This document shows positions 37,084-49,400 of a stretch of 64,000 nucleotides of DNA, in pieces. This stretch comes from Capitella teleta (Eukaryota; Annelida; Polychaeta; Capitellidae). A program made the position numbers and the translations under genes. The notes below the pieces were generated by a model. That model was not told the DNA's origin, made no database searches, and saw nothing but the letters and a program-made list of their open reading frames with translations. Position 1 is the first letter of the stretch; each line of letters starts with the position of its first letter. The stretch is from the NCBI GenBank assembly GCA_000328365.1, contig KB301531.1, positions 110,642-174,641 of the forward strand, given 5' to 3'.

Positions 37084-40000
37084 CATGGCGACGCTGAAGG
37101 CACCCGAAATAAAGTTCACTCAGGTCAGTCCGAACTTCTAGGAATAATAATCAATTTTGATTTTGATTTTATCTTTGATTTGTTAGTTGTCATTTTGCAA
37201 TAGTGTTCTACAGCGCTGCTGATCGTGTAGAATAGTGTTGTGAATAATTCCGGAATAGTTCTGGATTTTTCAATATAATGAAATGAGCATGAATCTCATG
37301 AATGTAATAGTTGATTTAACATATGTATCCCTTGTGTATACTTATTGTACTCGTGCAACTAATTTTGATGCTGCAAAGAGTAGCGAGATTATCCGTGAAG
37401 TCCTAAGTGCAGCCAAACGATGCTATATTTCTGCGCAATAATAATTGTGGCAACTCTATTTAGCTGCCACTTAAATCTAGGGAATGGTGGCTCTTAAATT
37501 GTGATATTTAATTCTTTATGTTACATTCATTGCTATGTGACACGTGTTTCACTTTTTTATTATTATTTTTTTTCCAACCTTCCCCCTTCGAAATACCTAG
37601 CTTTATGTGATTATGCATGCTTTTTAAGCCTGCTTCCAGCGGAAGTTGTTATGAATTATAGAGACGAAGTAATGGGATACCAACATGATTTTTTTGAGAA
37701 GGCGTGAAGGAATAAAATGTCTGTTCATTCACTAATATGTACGTACTTTATCCTTAGGATACACATTGTGGTTACTTCAGTCAAGTTCATACTTTCCAAA
37801 TACATGTAAACATACGGATTGCATGAGGCCTTTGTTGCATATGTTGTACTAAAAAAAAGTTATTTTTCCTTCTCTCTTTGCCTCTCTATCTTCTGCGTTA
37901 TTAGTTTAGGAAAGAGCAATAAGTTAGGCCGTACACAGTTAATGGCTATCGGAAAGGACGTACCTTTTTTATGGGAAAAATACAAATTGAACCTTTCAGC
38001 GAGAACTTTCCCAGGCACGCACACAAGAAAGAAAATTCCGAATTGCACAGGAGAGCTTGGCCGATATATAGCTCAGCAAATTAATCTATAAATCACTAAA
38101 ACAAGCAGTGGTGCTAAATTATAAAATTAGAATGTTGTTACGTGCCATATGTTTATTTAAAGTGTTCCCGGTTTTAGCCCATAGAAACAGCTCATCAAAG
38201 ATAGTCGCAAATGACCATTAATGGCCGAAGTGACGGACCTCGACGATTCAAATACCGTGAGTGACGACGCCAAAGGTCTTTGGAGTGTATCACAAAAGCG
38301 GCACAGAAGTCGCTATTTATACGCAAATCCTCGTGCTTCTTGAGCCAACTTAACTTCACTCGGCTGTGCCTCGAGTGGTAATTAGCTCTAGAATCACTCT
38401 GGACCCCATATACAATATATATATATATATAGAGTACAATCACTCTTGCTGTCTCTCGCAATTAACAGTCTTATTTGCGGTGAGTGCAATTGAAATTAAT
38501 GCTTGAAGCTTCTAAAAATACAAAATCATAGTAAATTATAATATCCCTGTTATTTATAAAAATGCTAGCATTGTATGTCCATTAATGTACATTGTATTAT
38601 TGCGATGACTATTCTCAATCATGTTCTGACTGGTGTATAAGGGCTTGTTGTTACAGAAATTGCAACTAGTTAGGCCATCATGGAAGCCATATTGTAAAAT
38701 GACTTCAATCGCTCAGTGCATTTGGTCGTCAACAGCAGTTAGTAAATTCAGAGCAGCATCCGCATTAAATTTAACCCAAGTCTTTTTATTACACATTATT
38801 CTTGTCGAAAAAAAGAAAACACAGTGAAGTTGCGAAAATGATAATTGAATTTTTGAACACGCAGTAAAACCATGCAGTACTCTGTTTAATATCTAATGTT
38901 TATCGAATATGTACGAATAAATAAATAAATAATTCCATAAGAGAGGAAGATGCAGTTATGGGTGTTTGAAATGCATTGAGTGAGGCTTATTTCGGCAGAT
39001 GTTTGTGAAGATAGAAATTAGTGTCGTGAAAGACTCTATTTTTTCTTTGTAACCAATAAACTGACACAAGCTGTCGTACCTTTCATGCAATTGCCATAAA
39101 TCTAAATGACATTTTCTCGGTGAATTATTTTGAATAGAAGCAGCCATGCATTTCGAGTCGATACATTTGAACCCCCAAGTGAGATCCAAACAGACACAGC
39201 ACCCTTGTGTTTTTTTTTTTTTTTTTTTTTTTTTTAGATTTTTTGACCCATGACCCCATGTGACCTCTCTTGACCTATGACCCCCATGTGACCTACGACA
39301 TGTGGTTTGGTTTCGATGCAATAACACCGTCTAAAACAATTCACATGGAAATCCGTCTTTGTTTCATGGCCTTGACCTTCAGATTAATGGTTTTGTTGAT
39401 AAATTGTTGCTGACAGTTTACTCGCATGTTTCCACCTTCGATAAATTCCAACCCCCAGGGGGTCATTAACCCAGAAAACTACCAACACGGTCGGTTCCTT
39501 CGGTTTCTGAAAGGACTGAATCTGCAGTGAGTTTCTTGGCACCTGGATTAAGGATAAAATATATGCGTGCGCATCCAGAATTGACTTCATTGCACTTAGT
39601 TTGCATTCTACGCCGTTTTGACTGATTTATTACATAGTGTTTTTTTTTGTTTTTTTTTGTTTTTTTTTTTTTTTTTTTTTTGGGGGGGGCGTTTATTACC
39701 TAATCCTTGACTGCGTATGCGCGCCCTTGAAGCGTCTGGTGACATGAGGGGTCACTGTGACTGGAAGTTAATGACTGTTTAAATTTAAATTGTCTGCAGT
39801 TTCAGATGTTATTCTGCTGACTCATCGCATGTATTCATTCTGCACAGTTGGTGTTTAAACTGCGTGTCTATTACCATAGCGACCGTTAACTTTCTTTTTA
39901 AAATTTTAAAGATATATTTAAAATTATCGATACATAATACTTGCTAACATGGATATAGTTTGTCGTGTAATCTTGATGCATTACCATTTTATCTAATCCT

Positions 40001-43000
40001 ATAACAAGGCAGTTATGATTGAAGCTGAGGCGAGACAACTTAGTTTGTAAAACAAAACCTCATTAATTATAGAGATGGAGGTCAAAGGTGAATGAATGCC
40101 GCACCTTCACTATCAACCCGTACTTCCCAAGCCTACATATGCAGTGTGTAGTGTGAATTGGTTTCATGATCTTTAATCTTATTTTAATTATTGAATGAAG
40201 CTAAATTGTTACTAATCGCGTGCACGTTGTGGTATTGGAATTTGAAAATAACTTGGTTTATATTTTCATTGCAGTTGTTCATCAACAATGAATTTGTCGA
40301 CAGTGCAAGTGGCAAGACCTTCGAAGTCCTCAATCCAACCACGGGTAAGCCTATCGTCGCCGTGCAAGAAGCTGACAAGGCGGACGTCGACAAAGCGGCC
40401 AAGGCAGCCAAGAACGCCTTCGAACCAGGATCCGTGTGGAGGTCAATGAACGCCTCAACTCGAGGACGCTACATCAACAAATTGGCTGATGCCATGGAGA
40501 AAAACTTGGATTACATGATTGTAGCCTATGCATACTCATTTTTTGATTATTGCATGTTGTTGTTTTCCAGGCACTTGAGTCTCTGGACAATGGCAAGCCG
40601 ATTCCTCAATCTCAGTTCGACATTGAGTTCAGTATTCGCGTCTTCAGGTATTTTGCCGGATGGACTGATAAAATTACTGGAAAGACTCTCAAAGTTGGTA
40701 AGTTTAATTTAGTTTGGTTATATCCGCCAGTGAGTCTGGTCTCTGTAGTAGGCCCCCTCAGTGCTATTAGTTTGTTATGTCAAAAGTTTGTGCACAAATT
40801 GAAGTGGAATGAAACTTCAGAAGCCATGGCTTTATTTAAATGAGAGATGAGAGCATATTTAATAATGTCACATTATCAAAAGCAAATCTGAATATAACTA
40901 GGTCTTACACGAAACGTCAATAATTTACGTTATTATAATCAATGGAAAATATTTAGTGCTGTGGTATTAGGTATGACTTTAATCAGGACACTGTTGGTAG
41001 CTTCCTTCAGTCTCAAACGGTCAACATGCAGACAATACAGAGGCATCAAAATAATTGTGCCATTAGTTGATTTCCATCTTCACCTTCAAAGTGTCTCATT
41101 ATGATCAGACTGAACGATATGCAATTCGGGACGCTATTGGGATTTCAAGTTTAAAAAAAAAAAAAACATGCATCTCTTCAGTTTACATGTACATGCTTAT
41201 ACACAATAACTCGTTTACTGTCGGCATTACGTGTAAACTACTTGCTGCCATCATCGTTTTGCTCCAGTGGATTTTAATGGCAGTGAAGTTGATGAATGCC
41301 TTCTTAATTGGGGCTCGGGTAATTTTTATTTTTATTTTTTCCAAATTAGTTCACCGCTCAAATAGTGAACTTTGTTCTAAACGCCATAGACAAAAACATT
41401 GAGAGATTTCTTCTTTTAAATTATATACAGATGGGGATTACTTCTGCTATACCAGACACGAACCAGTCGGGATTTGCGGACAAATTATCCCTGTGAGTCT
41501 TGAAAATGAGATTCGGTGAATCCCTCAACCCCAATTCTTACCTCAGTGGAACTTTCCCTGCTTGATGCTTTCCTGGAAAGTCGCCCCTGCCCTTGCGACA
41601 GGAAACGTCATCATCCTGAAACCGGCAGAGCAGACCCCATTGTCCGCCATATTCTTTGCCAGCCTCGTCAAAGAGGTATTCATTTGACAAAATTACCACT
41701 GCATCGTCTTTAAACTTGCTCTTTCCAGGTTGGATTTCCTCCAGGAGTCGTAAACGTTCTTCCAGGATTCGGTCCAACCGCTGGTATGGCCATCGTGGAG
41801 CACCCGGATATCCGGAAACTGGCATTCACAGGGTCAACTGAGGTCATAGCATCATATATTATTAAAGCTTTATCCTCATCATAATTTTTGATTTTACAGA
41901 TTGGTAAAATGGTGGCTGCAAGAGCGATTGATCTTAACTTGAAGAGGTGTACCCTCGAGTTGGGTGGAAAAAGCCCCATTATCGTAATGCCAGACGCAGA
42001 CAGTGAGTAACAGCCCATCGTTTCAATTCTTCACTCGCGCTTTTTTTTTTTCAGTTGATCAGGCTATTCAAAGCTGCCATGTTGGCATTTTCCTCAACTC
42101 TGGTCAAGTCTGCACAGCGGGGTCTCGTCTCTTTGTCCACGAGGACATTTATGACATTTTCATCGACCTATTAGTCAAGCGAGCGAATGAAAACAAAGTT
42201 GGTTGTCCATTTGAAAGCCACAGCATTGACCAAGGCCCTCAAGTATGTGCGGAAGAAATCCATCATTGGCAAGAGATTCTACAATATTTCTTTTTATAGA
42301 TCTCCAAAGAGCAGCTTGATAAAATCCTCGATCTTATCGAAAGTGGAAAGAAGGAAGGCGCTAAATTGCATTGCGGTGGAAACCAGATCGGTACCGAAGG
42401 ATACTTTGTGGAGCCAACAATATTTTCTGAAGTCAAACCCAGTATGCGACTTTGGAGGGAAGAGGTAGCATAACCACGTGACCGCTAAAATCATGTGACC
42501 TTTTTGTTTCCCGGAAGATTTTTGGACCAGTTCAGAGTGTGATTAAATTCAAGACGAGGAAGGAGGTCGTTGACCTGGCCAATGACACTCAGTACGGATT
42601 GGCTGCGAGTGTTTTCACCAAAAATATTGATGACTATCTCACCTTGTCAAACCAACTGCAAGCTGGCATGGTGTGGTGAGTTTCTTGTGATGGCCTTGTC
42701 TTGGACTAATTACATGTCTTTCATCAAGGGTGAATGATCACCATGTATTCGATACGGTTGCCCCATTTGGAGGGTTTAAGATGTCTGGCATGGGAAGAGA
42801 ATTGTGAGTGACTTACTTTCCACTGAATCAGCTTCTTTCATCGCTTTGTTCCCAGGAGTGAGTACGGATTGCAGCAGTACACTGAAGTCAAAGTGGTGGG
42901 TACTTTTTCTTTTCATGAATATTCATTCATGCTCAAATTTAATTGATGAATAATGATTTCCTTTCATTATTTAAACAGGTGTTCGTGAAACATGGGTCAG

Positions 43001-43014
43001 AGGCCAAGATGTAA
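37084..43014 (+). CDS. Cytosolic aldehyde dehydrogenase, ALDH1/2 class
   Basis: NAD-dependent oxidation of aldehydes to acids. Thirteen exons (37084-37122, 40275-40520, 40571-40697, 41431-41492, 41547-41675, 41729-41842, 41900-42002, 42055-42242, 42300-42464, 42518-42675, 42729-42803, 42856-42895, 42979-43014) join in phase to 493 residues, close to the 501 of ALDH1A. Catalytic residues are all present: Asn160 in WNFP, Glu259 in LELGGKSP and Cys293 in [11 protein letters not shown]. The cofactor motif FTGSTEIGK and the C-terminal PFGGFKMSG are intact. There is no targeting peptide (the start is [13 protein letters not shown]), so a cytosolic place is expected. Sequence is nearest the ALDH1A/ALDH2 group; retinal, betaine aldehyde or general aldehydes are all possible substrates. 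A 3.15-kb first intron contains a nuclear-receptor half-site cluster; most others are 50-60 nt. It converges on the receptor phosphatase gene. Confidence 0.94.
39244..39294. promoter_or_regulatory. Cluster of six nuclear-receptor half-sites
   Basis: Six TGACC(C/T) half-sites (reverse complement of AGGTCA/GGGTCA) in 51 bases, in intron 1 of the aldehyde dehydrogenase gene. Two pairs are spaced by one base (TGACCCATGACCC and TGACCTATGACCC), the DR1 layout bound by HNF4- and RXR-type receptors. The block looks like a duplicated unit of about 27 bases. Function is inferred. Confidence 0.45.
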
Positions 43015-43480
43015 AGAAAGAATAGTCTTTGTTCCCAGTAAAGTTCAAATAACTTCCTATTTGGTATTTGTCTTGAAATATAATTATACTGCTGAAATTT
43101 AATTATACTGCTGATGTTTTGCAAGTGTCTTTTTGTATGTGTGGGGTTTTTATTTTTTTTAACTTCCACTTTCGAGCTCATTTGGCACTGGATACTTAGG
43201 AGCCAAGTATGTTGACAAGGATTTAATACATCCTCAAATTTGGATAGAGTTTACACATTTTAGTTTGTTAGGTTCTGGACTAGTCACACTATGCGTACAG
43301 TCTCGTGTGTATATATATACATTATTGTACACTTATAGTAATATTTATTTTCAAGTGTGAAATTCACAATATTATTAATTTTCAAGTGTGAAATGCACAG
43401 GACACACAATTGATCCATATTGTATGTACAGCATGCGCTAATCCAAGCAATGGGGATTATGTAACATGGCAATGGATGCC

Positions 43481-46400
43481 TCAGCATTTTTTCGCTTCAC
43501 ATCCCAATTCCATGAAATCCAAAATAGCTTTATATTCCCTCTGCGCAAATAAAGATCAGTCTAATCAAAAGAACTTAAAGTGCAAATAGTTTTACCAATT
43601 GCAAGAAGAACTCTGGTCGACAAGACTTCATCCTCTGTGCGATGCAGTAGAAGTCCACTTCCTGTTGGCTTCCCTTGATGCTGCTCAATACGGAGGACAG
43701 GGCAATGAATATCCCCGTCCATGATCGACCGTCCCTGCAAATAGGTAATGGAAATACGTAATGAAATTAAAGTAATATAGAGCCACCATGGCGCAGAGGG
43801 TCGTGGGTTCGCGGCCTGAAAACGCATGTTCACCGCAACATGACACATTGTCTAACCAGGCACCACAATTAGACACTATGCAAAGATGTATTTAAGAGTG
43901 AGCCCGCTTGTAATTGTAGTCCGCTGAGGGCTTGCGTTTCACCTTTGGGGCGTTTTATACCCGGGGAAGTATTGTGAAGTCAAGAGAGACGGGCATTGCG
44001 CCAGTGATTCCAGTAATTACGACTTTTTAATTCACTTTTAACAATGATCAGCCTTTGCAGTAGCACAGAAGGGATACATAAATTATAACTGTGATGTCAC
44101 AACTCAAGCATAATTATTTACTAATTCAATGTAATTCCTAGTAATTATAATTCAATGCTGTACAATGGCACATATCTTCGAAATATTGACAGCAATACAC
44201 ATCTTTCAATGTCTATGCTCCTTGACAGACAGTTGGGTACATCTATACAGGAAGTAAGCATCTTCAAGGCGCATGGCTTTTACTAGCTTGTAAATATCAT
44301 ATATTCACTGCTTTCAAGCGCCTAATTCTCTAAATTTAACCAAATTATCGTCGGAAGTGAGTGCTGATGTTTGCTGATGCCACTCGCCACTCTCAAGACA
44401 GCCACAAAGACTATCTCACTGTGCTCTTTTTCACCTGTGTCCTTGATTGAGCGAAATTGACACGCGGTAACTTTGCTCTCAGAAAATAGTCACTAAAAAT
44501 AGCGGCACAGATGTTTACGGATCGAAAAATGGTGAAATTGACACATTGGATCGAAAATGCGCTTTCCTCTTTCCTTACGTGTCTCGAATATATACACGTT
44601 CTTAAAAATACAACAATGGAAATAATTCCAAAGTTTCATCAGATTGATGCAATCAGCTCAAATGATGGTTGCAGCCGCCAGATAATAACTCAATTACAGC
44701 TGCTCTCGCATCGCTATTCCAACCCACAATTTCCGAATTATTTGGCAATAAACATCAAATTATTTCCTCCCAAATTGCAGAAAATAAATAGCCTAATTAT
44801 TAAAGGTCAAGCCATGAGTGGTACCTTTGGTCCGGGTGGGCATCACTATGGATAGCAGCTGCGTGGCGCTGTCATTCAATTTCATAATAGTTTTTAGTGC
44901 TTATTCTTTGATGCAATGAGTCATAGCGATAACGTGGGTACAAAGAACCGCTGTTACCTTGCCAAGCATTGAAACCGTCGCAACACTAGAGATGAATGAC
45001 GAGGGGCGTTTTGACTGCTTCTATCACAGAGTCTGCCTTTACAATAGAATCGCATCTTTGGGGACTGACGTAGTCGAAATAGCAATTAATGTGCTGCTCT
45101 GCTGATGTTGTTGATGTATTATGCCAATCCCCAGGTGCACCATGGTAGACGGCGCCAAAGGGACGATGAAACATTTGATTCAACATCACTTCCTTTGTTC
45201 TCCAATAATATTAATGGTGATTACTATGACGTCATTCACATTGGCAACCCACCCACTTTGTTTGGACTTGCTTTGAGCGAATATTATCAGTTGAGGCGTA
45301 CCTGCAAACGACAACAGTTGGCGAGATGAGATTGGCGGTTGCCTCGAGGGTTTTTGTGACGTCATGTAAGATTTGTTGCGAGCCCAGGGCATCTTCCGCA
45401 AAGAACGCAGGCCACGTGAGATGGACAAAACGGATGCAATGCACGAATTCAGCCTCCTGATGAAGGCAAGCACGAAACGTCAGATGCGGTTAAAACACAA
45501 GAAGTTTTTTTGACTGCCGAGAAATATATTTGAAAGGCAACAATCATGAAATAAACACGAGTTGTGTAGTTGTGTCCCTTGATTCATAGCCAAGTGAACA
45601 GTCAATCAAAACATAATTTTAACATTCAGGATCAATTTCCAAATAAAAGAATCCAAGGTAATAAAATGACACAAACTTGCATATATATAGAGAGAGCATG
45701 AAAAATTGTTGGTCTTTTCGGTCAAATTCAATACTCACCGCCATGACGTTGCAGTAGACAGGGTCATTGTCGGCTTTTGACCGCTTTCCAATGGTCACTT
45801 CTTGTGTGAGAACTCCTTCGGTTGAACACACAGGTTTGCTCTGGACACGGAGATTACCAAAGTCGAACGGTTTCTCTTCCGGGGGAACGATGTCTGGGTA
45901 ACTGTTCTAAAGAATGCACAACTCAATGAAGCTTCGCTTGATTTGATTTCGTGCATGTACTTGTATTGCATGGGTACATTATACATGATGGTTGCACAAG
46001 CAAAGCGAGTGTCCGGGGCTCACAAATCATAATGATTATGCCAGAGGGCGGAGCCTTAAACCCCGATTATACCACACAGTGAGTCTGCCAGCCAATCGGC
46101 CTTGTGTATTTGAGTGATTATTCCGTGCATAGATAACGCTTATAAATAAACAAATAGCATAAATCATACTCGCCATTCACCTAATGGTAAGATCTCAAAA
46201 TGCTATTTTATAACGCAATCACTGATTGGACGTTATGATAATCTGCTGTGAAAATAGCTCAATTATTGCCTATATGCAGATTTTTTTTTCTTCTTTTTTA
46301 TTAATTTCTCTTGAAACGCAAAAAGTACATGAAATGTTGCGATGTGCTCAAAATGCATGTGTCAAAAACAGGATCAGATCAGATGTGCGTTTTCTATAGT

Positions 46401-49400
46401 TTATGTCCGCAGTTATCATGATAAACGGTCCATGATTGCAGCTGTCGATGTTGATCCTACAGGGCAAAAGTCATTTATTCTAGCGTTTTTTTGCTATATG
46501 GGCAAATTTCATTCGAATTTTGTGGAAATTGGCATTGATCTAGAAAGAAATACGTCTTAGGTTACTATTCATTGATACTGGAGATTTAATAATCATTTTA
46601 TCGGGCTCTGAGAAAAAATTGTTGTAAGTTTTGCCCAGGTGTGACAGACCAACTGCGTAAAAATAACTGTTCAAAATTGTGTACTCAAAGCCGTGTCACT
46701 TGATTCGATAGAGTTTGAAGGTTTATTTCGTGGTATAATCCAGTTAACTCACGTCGAAGTCGATGGTTATCGTCAGATAAACAAGTTCTCGTGATTCTGA
46801 AGCCAGATAACCGAACTCGTCTCGTTCGGTTATTTGGTTTCAGAATCCTTTGAACTTGTTTATCTGACAATAACATGCATCTCTTTCCCGTGACTTATCC
46901 CTTAATTATACCACCCCGCCAGCCAATCAGTTTTGCGTATTTGAGTATCTAAACCCTACGTACATAATGAACACGTAGAAATGAATAATTAGCGTCAGTG
47001 CCATTGAGCTACAGTTCAGATGAGATGAGTCAGAATCATAACGCCTTTGAGAGAGTCACTGTCATTGGACGTTATCTTTGTGTCGATTACTTCGGCTTTG
47101 TGATTAGCCGATGTGCGTAGAACTAGAAGGTGGAATTGCGTAAAAATAGGTCAGTAGCTGTGAAGTGAGTGAGTGATGGGGTTTTACGGTTCCACCCAAT
47201 CCGATCGGATGATACGGGCGCCAGAACAGAAGGCCCGGGACCGGGGTTTCCCCCTACTCTTATCGATAAATCCCAAGGGTTCTTTATCCTGCATACCACC
47301 ATAGACAGTCGAACACAGCGCCCGGCCTTGTTACGCAGTTGGGCAGCACTGCAGAGTCACCGAAGAATTACAATTATAACGGATTACAATTATAATTCAT
47401 AATCATAACGCCCGTGGCCTGATCGGGTCTCGAACCCGGGACCTCGACCCCCACGGTCGGCATAGGATTGTAGTCAGCGGTTTAACCGACTGAGTAGCTG
47501 TGAAGGAAACAAGATGGCTCAGTGAGCATTTCTTTTTTTCACTTAAATTTAAATTGAGAGGTATTTTTCGTGGCATAATTCGATTTTCTCACTCGGAAGT
47601 CGATAAAAAATATTTCTCGTGAATTAACCTATATGATATTCTCTCGTGACCTTGACCTCTGACCTCACCTGCATCGCAGCATCCCTGATGAGTACAACAC
47701 ACGGCATTTGGTAATCATTCAACATTCTCCAGAAATCAACACAAGTGTCTTCAGTGGGCCAATGTGTGGCCACGTGCGTATTCTTCTTACTTCTGCCCTG
47801 TTGTGTCATATTGGTGAAATGTATCTGTTATGTAATAATTTTTTGTCTCACAGACACGTGCACTGCGTTTATGTAATCAGATCGACCAGGGAAGGATGAT
47901 GTCAGCACTACGCGATGGCTCTCATCTAAAACAGTTTTGTTATTCATTATTGTTCATGATACTTATTGGAATATGTGTGATTGGTTTATTAATTACCTGG
48001 ATAGAAACTGCCTCTGTTCTTGGCTCTGTTACCTTTCAATAAAGCTGAACCAGTTTGATCACTTGTAAAAGATGGGTACAACTTTTGCAACATCTGAATA
48101 ACAGCCAGAGAGGTAGCTGTAGATTTAATCAGCTCAGTTGTGATAATACCCTGAATTGACATTCGATGAAAGTAGTTCCAGCCACAGCATTGATTGTCGA
48201 CATTTGCGAAATCTGCGATTTAATATCCGTTGTCTTGATAATCGTATTTCCAGCAATGATAGCTTCTGCAACAGCCCGGTGCAAGAAGCTGTATTGATCC
48301 TAAGAGAAGGGATATTATCAATAGCAGATCAGACACAATGACAAAATGGCTTACGAAGTTTTGCACCATATTCATGCGACTTTCCCGCAGAAGCTGCACG
48401 CAATAGAACGGATCAACCACAGACTCGTACTTGGCCTGTTGCAGGAGCCAATCAAGGGCAATGAACGTCCCCGTTCTGCCGATGCCAGCACTGCAATGTA
48501 CCACCACCAACTGACCTTTGCTGAAGCCTGGGGTCATGAACTCTCGACATTTCAGATGGAATCTAATGAGTGATGCGGGCATTTGGGGCACTCCGTGGTC
48601 AGGCCACCCAATGTAGTGACACTGGGTCAGCTCTTGGACATCCTCACCCTACAATGAACCAAAGTGGTCAGTGACAATTTGGGTCATTAACACGCTGACC
48701 TCTTGAATGGTCATCTTACGGATGACCATATCCTGTGATGGGATCTCCTTGATGTTGGTTATCGTTAGTTCACCACATTGCTTCGTCATCCCCTCATCGG
48801 GCCAATACTTCTCGCACTTTTTCTGGGTGGAAAAATAAGAACTAGTAGAATCAACATAAATGTCTTTACCTTGTGATTCTCCATGATATTCGTTGCCATA
48901 ACAACGCAGCAAACCTTCTGCTCATAAACCATTCGCCAGAAATCTTTAATTGTGAAAGTTGTTGGACCTGGAATAAATTAGGATTCCAACAATGACATAA
49001 TCAACAAATAGCAAGTGTCCGACCGTGTGATGCAATGAACATCTCATTTGGTTGGTAACCCTGCAAAATCAAAACAGTATATTCGCTTAAGTTATTTAGT
49101 AGGCATACCTTGATGTAATTAGCATTGATATAGTCTGATCCAATTTGCCCTTTGTTGGGATTCAGTTTGACTCTTGAGTGATCATCTGCAATTGAAGAAA
49201 TTTTATATCCGGAACCCTTTCCAAATGAACTTACAAGGTAGAACATTCTTAAATCTGTTCTTATTCCTAATGGCTGGGTGTTTTGCGGTGTTGCACATTG
49301 CAATCTGACCGTATGGGATGCTCTGTACAAAGAAACACAAAGCACATTTATGCCAATTGTAAACATTATGCATGCATAAAAGACAAATTCTAATCACAAG

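Noticed and set aside
43783-43840. tRNA-like stretch with a B-box-like GGGTTCGCGGCC
   Set aside because: No cloverleaf or proper A box could be built; at most an old SINE remnant.
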